A stretch of DNA of 64,000 nt from Metellina segmentata (taxonomy: Eukaryota; Arthropoda; Arachnida; Araneae; Tetragnathidae), in the NCBI GenBank assembly GCA_947359465.1, contig OX375872.1, positions 11,788,137 through 11,852,136 of the forward strand, given 5' to 3'. Shown here in pieces: positions 56,062 through 64,000 of the stretch. Within the stretch, counting starts at the first letter, position 1, and each line of letters starts with the position of its first letter. A program made the position numbers and the translations under genes. Under the pieces are notes generated by a model. The model made no database searches. It saw only the letters and a program-made list of their open reading frames with translations, and was not told the DNA's origin.

Positions 56062-56211
56062 TTACCCTCATGGTGGTTGTCTCGACAAGGCTTTAGTAGA
56101 AGAGACTCAACAAAAGTATTAATATCATTATGGCAAAATATCTCGTTTTTCAACAAAATTGGCCAGAACTTGATGGACGATATATCGCTTCGAAACCACT
56201 TGGAAGGTTAA
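56062..56211. mobile_element. Family 1 TTAA MITE
   Basis: 'ttaccctcatggtggttgtc' at the left, 'gccagaacttgatggacgat' inside, 'aaccacttggaaggttaa' ending at 56211. Confidence 0.75.
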
Positions 56212-56424
56212 ACACTTAATTTGTGCAAGAAAGGTAAGCCATTCACGTTTCTTAGAAGAAAATTTCATTCGTCGTTTTTCTGTATAGACATCAGTATTTT
56301 TTTTATTTTCACTATTATTTGTGTGCATTAAACACCACAGCTAAATTTGCAAGCTTCTTCTACTTTAAAAAATTAATTTTTTATCTGTATAAGCATGTTC
56401 TCTCCGAGTGTCTTCGATGATTTA

Positions 56425-56597
56425 TGCCATGCATCACAATCTGATCAATTTTCCTAATGATAAAATATCTCGTCATCGAGATATATACTGCCGAAGGTTT
56501 GATGATGACGGATCAATTTTCTGGGATATCTCACCGATTAAGTCACTTTTTCTGAAGACAAGAGACGCCTCGTAGAAACAACCACCTGGAGGGTTAA
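56425..56597. mobile_element. Family 1 TTAA MITE, right part
   Basis: 'tgataaaatatctcgtcatc', 'gatgatgacggatcaatttt' and 'aaccacctggagggttaa' ending at 56597. The left terminus is not recognisable. Confidence 0.7.
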
Positions 56598-56699
56598 ATA
56601 ACTTTTTCGTCGGTTGATAAGATTTTGATGGCGCTGGCGCAAGGGTCATATTTGACCAAGATGTGCCAAAAATTTACATATCTAAGAGAAATGTGTCCT

Positions 56700-56763
56700 A
56701 AATATATATACATTTATATATATATATATATACATATATATATACATACATATATATATATGC

Positions 56764-56829
<66 letters not shown>

Positions 56830-56932
56830 CATATATAATACATATATATATATATATAACATATATAATACATATATATATATATATATAACATATATAA
56901 TACATATATATATATATATAGATATATATATA
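56700..56932. repeat. (TA)n-rich microsatellite with (CA)n core, left of the intact transposon
   Basis: Long TA runs with ACACAC and an 'acatatataatacatatata' repeat. The same sequence resumes right of the transposon, so the element landed within it. The many Tyr/Ile frames across it are spurious. Confidence 0.9.
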
Positions 56933-57054
56933 CAGGGTGGTCCCGAATTCATGGTACAAACTTCAATGGTAGGTACAGGACATTGTAACAATGATTTATT
57001 GTATAGGAATGTATAGTCGCAAGTGACGCGGTGAGGCGTAAACAGGGGAAATAA
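56933..57054 (+). repeat. Left terminal inverted repeat of the intact DD41D element
   Basis: About 122-124 bp, matching 58312-58435 in reverse complement with two mismatches (TTCAATGG versus TTTAATGG; GCGTAAAC versus GCGAAAAC). Confidence 0.95.
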
Positions 57055-57181
57055 AAGGAAAGAGAAATGGAGTGATCGGTTGGTATCATTGCCGGTAGAG
57101 GGCAGTAGATGTCTAGCCGCTGTTGAACATGATGCATCGCAGTAGGGAAAAGCGCCATTCACAATTGTGCTGCAGTAGACG

Positions 57182-58258
57182 ATGGGTGACTTTACGTATG
57201 CAGAAAAAGCAGACATGCATTACATGTACGGCCGTGCAAATGGTAACGGCAGAGCTGCGTTACGAATGTATCGCGCGGAGTATCCTGATCGACGAATGCC
57301 GGATCATAGAATTTTTCAACGGTTACATCGTCAACTTTGTGAAACAGGTGCGTTCGACGTCAACAGACATGGCGCTGGTCGAGTAAGAGCTATACGCACT
57401 CCAAGGCTGGAAGAAAGCATCTTGAACATTGTGGCTGATAGACCCGAGTCAAGCACAAGAACTGTTGCGCGTGACGTAGGTGTGAGTCATCAGACTGTAT
57501 GCAGAGTGTTAAACGAAAATCGCTTACACCCCTTCCATTTTCAGAAAGTACAAGCATTGAATCCGGCAGATTATCCTCGCCGCGTGAACTTCTGCCTGTG
57601 GGTGATGCAGCAATGTGCGTTGCAGCCGGATTTCGTAGATTATGTGCTATTTACAGATGAAGCGACATTTTCACGCGAGGGTGTCTTTAATGCGCACAAT
57701 TCCCATGTGTGGGCAACCGATAATCCACATGCAACGCGTCGACATGCGTTTCAACAACGTTTCAGTATTAATGTGTGGTCTGGTATTGTGAACGACTTTT
57801 TGATTGGCCCATACTTACTACCCACGCGGCTCACTGGCGGAAGCTATCTTATTTTTCTGAAAGAAGTGTTACCACAACTGCTGCATGATGTTCCGATCGC
57901 CATTCGTAACCGCATGTGGTTTCAGCACGATGGGGCGCCAGCACACTTCAGCATTGATGTACGGAATTACCTGAATGCCACGTTTGGTACTCGATGGATT
58001 GGGCGTGGTGGACCAGTCCCTTGGCCACCCCGATCTCCCGATTTATCGAGCCTCGATTACTTTTTATGGGGACATCTAAAGCATCTTGTTTATGAGACTC
58101 CAGTTGACTCAGATGAGGATCTCGTCGCTCGCTTATCTGTAGATGCTGCAGGTGTGCGTGAAATACCAGGCATCTTTGAACGTGTACGCCAATCGCTCCA
58201 CCGACGCTGTCAAGCATGTATCGATACTGGTGGACGCAATTTTGAACAATTACTGTAA
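57182..58258 (+). CDS. Transposase, DD41D group of the IS630/Tc1/mariner superfamily, 358 residues, intact
   Basis: The amino third is a DNA-binding region: residues 4-60 form a first helix-turn-helix-like domain ([20 protein letters not shown]), and residues 88-115 a second ([20 protein letters not shown]). The catalytic RNase H-like core follows: D159 in [15 protein letters not shown]250 in [11 protein letters not shown], and D292 in [19 protein letters not shown]. There are 41 residues between D250 and D292, hence DD41D, as in the rosa and Visitor groups. The end, [10 protein letters not shown], is typical of related proteins. Length is normal for the group, with no stops or shifts. It would act in the nucleus, binding the long inverted repeats and moving the element to TA sites. 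The start ATG 57182 is the first in frame. Group placement is by spacing and motifs only. Confidence 0.93.
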   Translation: MGDFTYAEKADMHYMYGRANGNGRAALRMYRAEYPDRRMPDHRIFQRLHRQLCETGAFDVNRHGAGRVRAIRTPRLEESILNIVADRPESSTRTVARDVGVSHQTVCRVLNENRLHPFHFQKVQALNPADYPRRVNFCLWVMQQCALQPDFVDYVLFTDEATFSREGVFNAHNSHVWATDNPHATRRHAFQQRFSINVWSGIVNDFLIGPYLLPTRLTGGSYLIFLKEVLPQLLHDVPIAIRNRMWFQHDGAPAHFSIDVRNYLNATFGTRWIGRGGPVPWPPRSPDLSSLDYFLWGHLKHLVYETPVDSDEDLVARLSVDAAGVREIPGIFERVRQSLHRRCQACIDTGGRNFEQLL

Positions 58259-58284
58259 ACATGACACTTGTCAACAACGCTTTC

Positions 58285-58290
58285 AATAAA
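58285..58290 (+). promoter_or_regulatory. Polyadenylation signal of the DD41D transposase
   Basis: AATAAA 27 bp after the transposase stop codon, just before the right terminal repeat. Confidence 0.6.
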
Positions 58291-58311
58291 ATCTTTGTTT
58301 TTCCTTTCGGC

Positions 58312-58435
58312 CGTTATTTCCCCTGTTTTCGCCTCACCGCGTCACTTGCGACTATACATTCCTATACAATAAATCATTGTTACAATGTCCTGTACCTACC
58401 ATTAAAGTTTGTACCATGAATTCGGGACCACCCTG
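58312..58435 (-). repeat. Right terminal inverted repeat of the intact DD41D element
   Basis: Counterpart of the left repeat, ending GGGACCACCCTG at 58435 before TA. Confidence 0.95.
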
Positions 58436-58440
58436 TATAT

Positions 58441-58480
<40 letters not shown>

Positions 58481-58510
58481 CATATATAATACATATATAT
58501 ATATATATAT

Positions 58511-58585
<75 letters not shown>
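58436..58585. repeat. (TA)n-rich microsatellite right of the intact transposon
   Basis: Continuation of the TA-rich tract at 56700-56932, including 'acatatataatacatatata'. Confidence 0.95.
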
Positions 58586-58588
<3 letters not shown>

Positions 58589-59100
58589 GCAAAATGCAAC
58601 CTAAAAAAATAATTTTTGCTCTATGTAAATAATAAAAAACTTTGCGTGACATGTGAAAATTCATTTTTCAGAAATATGCGCTAGGAAAAATTACGTAGGT
58701 TGTTACTTTCTAAAAATAAATTTTTTTCTACAAAGTTACAAGAATTACAATAAAATTTCCTATTATTTGCAAATTCACAAAACGAGTTTTTCCGAAAAAT
58801 CGGTGTAATCGCTGATTAGGCATTTCAAAATGAGCAACACAAAATTTTGCAGACTTTATTCCATTGGACAATCTGGATCTCATTTGATCATGCTCCTCAT
58901 GCTATGAGCAATAATATCGAATTCGAAAACTAGGGAAAGAGCGGTGGAAGTTGAATCGAACGGTGACTCTTTGCCTTTACTTTGTCTACTTTGAATTTCA
59001 CGATGAAAAGTTCGAAACTGTAGTTGGATGTGGCCCCGAACTGATTTTCAAGACCACGTTGACTTCTGAGATCTCACTACTGCGGCTCTGACCCCATACT
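58586..59100. other. No recognised feature
   Basis: AT-rich sequence, no gene or repeat identified. Confidence 0.4.
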
Positions 59101-59870
59101 CAGTCTATTTCTTTAGATGCTCGATGGTTTCCAAACTCCAGTACAAAGTCTCGCTGATAAACATCCTTTATCTCATTGGACAATTAACGCTCCTCCTTCT
59201 CACGACAAAATAAACAATCATACAACTTCTGTGGTAACCTTGGCAGCTAGGATACAATCAATAAGCAAAGTTGAATTAAATAATAGAAAGAATGAGTCTA
59301 TTTCTTTAGATCCAAGGTTTCCAAACTCGGGAACAGAGTTTTACTGATAAACATCCCTTATCTCATTGGACAATTCATGCTCCTCCTACATCACTGCACA
59401 AAGAATAGGTGGGGGTGGTAGGGAATTAACATCGCAATGGAGCAACACACAGCGGGCTATTGGCGACGGTCCGGGAATAATCCCGCTGGGAATATAAGAG
59501 GACAACACTGAATTTCTAACAACGACCAGATGATGAGGTCAATGTCTGAGCTGGCATCCCATTATACAAGCATCCACACTATGCCAACGTGACAGGACAC
59601 AACTTGTGTGGCGACCATGGCAACTTGAATCCAATGAAACAATGAAGTTGAATTCGCTAACAAAGATAACTTTTCTTTAGTAGGTCGATGCTTCCCAAAC
59701 TCAAGTACAAAGTTTCACTATAAAGTATCCTTTATCTCAATGGACAATTAACGCTCCTCAAGACCCAATGAACAATCTCCCAATTTCTGTGACAACCCTG
59801 GCAGTGTGTGTGTGCAAAAAGTGAAGATGAATAAAAGAATAAACAGAAATAAATTCGAACTATTACAGTT
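59101..59870. repeat. Tandem repeat, unit about 190 bp, interrupted by a SINE
   Basis: Landmarks 'tttccaaactc.agtacaaa' and 'atcctttatctcattggaca' occur near 59128, 59312 and 59690; 'acttctgtggtaaccttggc' near 59223, 59601 and 59780. The larger gap between units 2 and 3 is the inserted SINE. Confidence 0.75.
59404..59600 (-). repeat. SINE copy, minus strand, inserted in the tandem repeat
   Basis: 'aattaacatcgcaatggagc', 'gggctattggcgacggtccg' and 'ctatgccaacgtgacaggac' in reverse order of the SINE. The tRNA-like head is absent. Confidence 0.75.
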
Positions 59871-60399
59871 AAATTAGGCTCTAAATACACCAAACCAACC
59901 GCACATCTCGCTCAATCCCATTCAAAAAATAACATCTGTTCTAGACTCGAGTCGGTGTCTTTATCTGCTATCGCCCCGAGCGGTCGCCTATTTTCATCAG
60001 AGTAATCCTTTTTCACAGCAAGACGCATGTGCTATTCCCTCAGAGAGAAGCTGGTACCCCTTCAATAACATTCCGCCATCCGCAGCTACCAACGCACGGG
60101 GATTTCGCAAGTGAAAGCACTGCTTTAGGAATTCGCGCAGGATTCAGGAATAAGCTTTGCAAGGCTAGAATCAGGTTAAACTAGGAAAGGGAAATGTCGC
60201 ATGGTTGAACAGATAGGCCGATGTAAAGGAGAGAGCTTTTGATATGCTGCACAGAGCATTGAGATTTTCACATGCTGCACGGAGTTTGAAAATCGGTATT
60301 GAAATACTGGTTTTGAGGAATGGAGAGTAATACCTTTATCGCGAAATATAAATTTGGGTTTTCTAAGTTACTTTAACCCCTTAAAGAGTACTATGTAGT
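59871..60399. other. No recognised feature
   Basis: Locally GC-richer at 59940-60130, but no coding frame or repeat recognised. Confidence 0.4.
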
Positions 60400-60840
60400 A
60401 GGGATGCGACATCGATAGAAAAACATCGATGTTCAAAATTAAAACATCGATGTTGATAATACATCGATGTTTTTAAAATTCAGTATATTTAAACTTTTTT
60501 TTCCCCATTTCTTAAAACTGGTTCACCAACTATTGATACTACATCGACAGCAAAACATCTACGTTCAAAATTAAAACATCGATGTTGATAATACATCGCC
60601 CCCAAACCATCGATGTTTTTAAAATTCAGTGTATTTAAACTTTTCCCCATTTCTTAAAACTAGTTTACCAACTATTGTTGCGACATCGACAGCAAAACAT
60701 CGATGTTAAAAATTAAAACATCAATGTTGATAATACATCGCCCCCAAACCATCTATGTTTTTAAAATTCAGTGTATTTAAACTTGTTTCCCCATTTCTTA
60801 AAACTGGTTTAGCAACTAGTGATGCGACATCGGCTCCAAT
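60400..60840. repeat. Tandem repeat of about 132-144 bp rich in ACATCGATGT palindromes, 3.3 copies
   Basis: Unit starts near 60411, 60543, 60685 and 60829. Each holds two or three ACATCGATGT or near variants plus 'gttgataatacatcg' and 'ccccatttcttaaaac'. It begins 'tagggatgcgacatcga', a phrase like the tips of some non-autonomous hAT elements, but no transposon ends are proven here. Confidence 0.8.
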
Positions 60841-60864
60841 ACATTGATGTTTTTTTCTAAAACA

Positions 60865-60888
60865 TCTCTCTCTCTCTCTCTCTCTCTC
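60865..60888. repeat. (TC)n microsatellite
   Basis: Twelve TC units. Confidence 0.95.
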
Positions 60889-61016
60889 GTCCTGTCAAAA
60901 AATAGTGAACTCTACTTAAAATGTGTTTTATAGCAGAATAGAATGGAAGTGGTTCCATTCTAATCTGCAATACTTGGTACAAACACAAAACTTATTCCAA
61001 AAAATGGTATTCACAG

Positions 61017-61230
61017 TTAACCCTCCTGGTGGCTTATCTTCGTGTTAAAGACGGTCCTGTTCTGATCAGTAACTGATGCAAAACACTATTCTATTCACAA
61101 TTTGCAGGAAAATGTGTTTTCGTAATAGGAGTAATACGGCAGTTCTGTCTCGATAAGGTATATTTTCATTAGCAAAACGGATCAAATCTTGTTGAACGAA
61201 ATATCTAGTTGAAACCACTTGGAGGGTTAC
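61017..61230. mobile_element. Family 1 TTAA MITE
   Basis: TTAACCCTCCTGGTGGCTTA at the left and GAAACCACTTGGAGGGTTAC at the right (last base of TTAA mutated). The interior is more diverged than in other copies. Confidence 0.75.
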
Positions 61231-61420
61231 AACGGACCTAAAGCCTAGAGAAAAAATTAAGAGATATTGATTTCCCTCTTTTTATTTAGCATTCATTACA
61301 AAAAGTGGAATATTACTTTTATATTCCCAATTTCATAAGCTAAGAAAAATTTCAATAGTTCTACAAATATTTTTCTCGAATATTCCGATGGGATACTAAA
61401 ATTTACATACCATTTATGTA

Positions 61421-62840
61421 TACCGCTGTTTGTAAAAAATGCAACAAAATGCATCACCATGCAAAAATGCATCAGATTTAAATGAAATTTAATACACAAA
61501 CGGCTTGTACAAATAAATGAATACATTTTCAAAGCAAAAAACAATATTAAGTGTCCGAAATCAATCAGCATTTGGTGTAGCCACCACGCGCTGCAATAAG
61601 TGTTGCTATACGACGTGGCATTGAGTGAAACATGTGTTGAATGCCTGCTTGTGGAAGAGAATTCCATAGTGTTTGTATGCGCACCCAAAGTAAGTCTTTT
61701 GAAGCTGTAGGACGCGAATCACGAGCAAGACGCCGACCAACAAAATCCCACATATCAATAGGCGACATATCCGGAGAATAAGCAGGCCAAGGAAGAAATT
61801 GCATGTGTTGGGCTTAAAAGAAGTCTCGAACATACCTTGCAACATGTGGGCGTGCATTATCCTGTTCAAAGATAGCCCTAGGGATGCCTTGAAGGAAGGG
61901 AACGACTTCGGGCTCTAGCACTTCACGGATGTACCTGTTGCTATTCAGATAACCTTCAATTCGTAGCAGCTGAGATCGTCCATGATACGAAATCGCACCT
62001 CAGACCATAATTCCGGGTGTTCGGCCACTATGACGTCTCAAAACGCACTCTGGAAGGCAGTGCTCACTGGCATAGCGTCTAACACGAATGCGGCTATCAT
62101 GGTTCCACAAGTTAAAGCGGGATTCGTCAGGAAACACAACTTGTTGCCAATCAGCCCGCCATCCTCTGTGCTCTCGAGCCCATTGCAGACGCAGCCGTCG
62201 ATGGTTTGGCGTGAGGGGGATCCTGTGTAAAGGAATCCTTGCACGCAGTCCACGGTGCAGCAGACGTCGGCGATTTGACGAAGCCGACATTAGTACACCT
62301 GTAGCAGTAGACGAAAGTGCTGCCAACTGCCTGGAGGAAGCGGTACGGTCATTCACCGCCATGTGGACCAGGTGTATATCATCGCGCGCTGACGTCACCT
62401 TCCGTCGTCCACTCCCAGTTTTTCGAGTTGTCCGTTGCTCGTCGGTCCACTGCTTCGAAATTCGCATCACTGTGGAATTGTTCCGCTGCACACGAGCTTC
62501 TATTGCGCGATAGGAAAATCATCTTTCACGAAGGTCGATGATTCTCCCCCGTTAAAACTCCTTAAGTTGTTGAAATTTCAGCCTATTTTGTCGTGGAAGC
62601 ATACTTAGGTCTCCCTAAACGTTCGCCACTAAAAAAAAACATGCACTATTTTCAACGTCTCGCTACAGCCCTCTATTTATTCGCTTTTAGCATCAGTTCA
62701 GGGCGCTGCTCACATCACGCATGCGTGGTGGCTCTGAAACTTTACTACTTTGCATAACATCCTATAATTGACATTTGCTGCAAATTTCATTTCATTCGGG
62801 TGATTCCTTCATGGTGTTGCATTTTTTACAAACAGCAGTG
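61421..62840 (-). mobile_element. Tc1-like transposon, 1.42 kb, minus strand
   Basis: Left tip TACCGCTGTTTGTAAAAAAT and right tip (reversed) CACTGCTGTTTGTAAAAAAT, both continuing GCAAC, flanked by TA (61419-61420, 62841-62842). Distinct subfamily from the Tc1 at 48 kb. Confidence 0.85.
61565..62602 (-). pseudogene. Tc1-like transposase, one continuous frame with four premature stops
   Basis: ATG 62602 starts MLPRQNRLKFQQLKEF. The frame stays the same to a stop at 61565, so there are no frameshifts; four stops interrupt it: after LKEF, after RER, after GIMV (W position) and before AQHMQFLPW (Q position). Helix-turn-helix DNA-binding parts include TASSRQLAALSSTATGVLMS. Catalytic segments: ADWQQVVFPDESRFNLWNHD (first D), FEQDNARPHVARYV (second D), PAYSPDMSPIDMWDFVGRRL, where the usual E-H-V is replaced by D-M with one residue missing. 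It ends ATLIAARGGYTKC. This pattern fits an old copy with point mutations mostly of the C-to-T type. Confidence 0.88.
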
Positions 62841-62842
62841 TA

Positions 62843-63330
62843 ATTTAATTTTAATTACATTTGTATGAAGCACATTAAAAATAGTTAAACATCGAGAGGC
62901 CGAATACGTTTGTGGCTCGCAGTAATTAATATTAATAATTTTGGAACCAATATCCTATGGATTCATCTAATTAAATAAAACTTGTATCTGAAACGGAACA
63001 CTTTCGTCTATCATTTTTTTTCTAACCATATCTTCCAATGAGCTCTAAAATATAACGATTTGCATTGAGTTAAGAGCACAAATGCATAAACGATGGGTCA
63101 TCTCACGTTTTAAGGTTTTCGCTTCTTTCAAAATCTGATATACTACCACATTTTAATAATATAATTATTATTATTTGAAACTATAATGATTACCATTTTA
63201 AAAACATAAAATTTAATTTAATTCTATAACTGTATTAATTTGATAATATCAACTACTTATCAGGAATCAATTATGAAACGTAGATTGATATTTACAAATT
63301 AAGATGTATTGGCCATGGAGAGGGTTTTTC
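62843..63330. other. No recognised feature
   Basis: AT-rich sequence between two elements. Confidence 0.4.
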
Positions 63331-63546
63331 TTAAACCTAAAATTGGTTTCGACAAGATATCTCGTCAAACATGATCTCACTGATTTTCCTAATGACGAGA
63401 TATCTCGCCAATAAAATATTGATATTTTTTGACGAGATCAAGATCTGGTCAGTTTTTTCCAAATGACAAGATATATCATTTCACAAGATTTATTAAGTTC
63501 TACTAATAACGAAATACTTCGTCGAGACAACCACCGTGAGGGTTAA
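63331..63546. mobile_element. Family 1 TTAA MITE, about 216 bp
   Basis: TTAA at 63331-63334 and 63543-63546; 'ggtttcgacaagatatctcg', 'gacgagatcaagatctggtc' and 'cttcgtcgagacaaccaccg' inside, ending GAGGGTTAA. Useful for defining the family's usual length. Confidence 0.8.
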
Positions 63547-64000
63547 TTTCTCTGTTTCATCATACAAAAACAACACTGTATTCTGTATAACTACTTGAAA
63601 AACAGCATTAGAGTGCTGTATACTTTATTGAATTTTGATGGAACTCGAAATGTTCAATTTTTAATATAATATCCAAACAAATTTTACTTTCGGACACAAC
63701 TATATTGTTGATTTTATTCTATCTACACATCCTTTCAGTTTCTGTGTATTTGTAATATATCCTATAAGATCCTATCGCCATAACCTATACACAAGCAGTA
63801 GATTTATATTCTCATCCGATCTATTGCTTCATTGATAATAGATGGCTACCTTCACAGCTGTAACATAATACACATCCTTCTGTTTGCAGTCAGCTTTTGT
63901 TGTTTTGGTAGGCTGCAGAAGGTTCAAGGCAAATCGCATCTATCTGTATATATGTGTCAAAGATAATAAACGCTAATCACGTGATGGCATTGGTGTCAAA
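63547..64000. other. No recognised feature
   Basis: AT-rich, no gene or repeat identified to the window end. Confidence 0.4.

Larger units (their letters stand above)
56933..58435 (+). mobile_element. Intact DD41D IS630/Tc1/mariner transposon, 1503 bp
   Basis: Terminal inverted repeats of about 124 bp. The left begins CAGGGTGGTCCCGAATTCAT and ends GGGGAAATAA near 57054; the right copy at 58312-58435 differs at only two positions by eye. TA duplications at 56931-56932 and 58436-58437. The single transposase gene between them has no disabling mutation, and an AATAAA signal lies at 58285-58290. This looks like a recent insertion. Confidence 0.93.

Noticed and set aside
56625..56959. Open frames rich in Tyr and Ile on both strands
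   Set aside because: They are translations of the (TA)n and (CA)n microsatellite beside the transposon, not genes.
57948..58286. 112-codon minus-strand frame opposite the intact transposase
   Set aside because: Antisense shadow of the transposase gene.
58380..58664. 94-codon minus-strand frame of Tyr-Ile repeats
   Set aside because: Microsatellite translation overlapping the transposon's right terminal repeat.

Overview
This window is AT-rich eukaryotic DNA, almost certainly from an animal and most likely an arthropod with a large genome full of transposons. There are no bacterial operons. The only recognisable host sequence is one spliced exon, at 4149..4365 on the minus strand. It has consensus splice sites and encodes the amino end of a TRPC-type (TRP/TRPL/TRP-gamma-like) cation channel. 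Everything else I can name is mobile or repetitive DNA, so this looks like intron or intergenic space around a TRP-family gene. All calls were made by eye; no alignment or database search was run. The arthropod placement is inference from the kinds of transposons and the channel-like exon.

Layout. 1-4.1 kb holds copies of a tRNA-derived SINE, a Jockey-like LINE reverse-transcriptase fragment and an internally deleted mariner. 4.1-5.9 kb holds the TRPC exon and a roughly 185-bp tandem array split by a TTAA-flanked MITE. 6-23 kb holds SINEs, TTAA MITEs, a second TTAA-bounded repeat family made of roughly 40-bp units, a Tc1 relic (13.5 kb) and a Helentron-like element (18.7-19.9 kb) full of small palindromes. 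23.5-34 kb is one large nest. A Helitron was entered near its left tip by a Tc1 element and in its interior by a CACTA-like element. The CACTA-like element in turn contains a DD41D mariner-like element, another transposase relic and a piggyBac relic. 36.3-39.8 kb is a broken hAT element containing a second DD41D element. 40.9-42.6 kb is a minus-strand Helitron. 44-47.4 kb holds several tandem and higher-order repeats. 47.7-50.3 kb holds a nearly complete but pseudogenised Tc1 and a piece of another. 56.9-58.4 kb is the best-preserved element: a DD41D IS630/Tc1/mariner transposon with an uninterrupted 358-residue transposase, inverted repeats of about 124 bp and a TA target duplication, inserted in a (TA)n tract. 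61.4-62.8 kb is a further Tc1 relic.

Two patterns run through the window. The first is a high-copy family of TTAA-bounded elements starting CCCTCC and built from repeats of the palindrome GACGAGATATCTCGTC; I count about twenty copies. A piggyBac-type relic with TTAA ends at 31.0-31.7 kb shows that this superfamily has been present. The second is repeated insertion of one element into another, which allows several empty target sites to be inferred and gives a relative history. I see no CRISPR array, rRNA, free-standing tRNA gene or operon.
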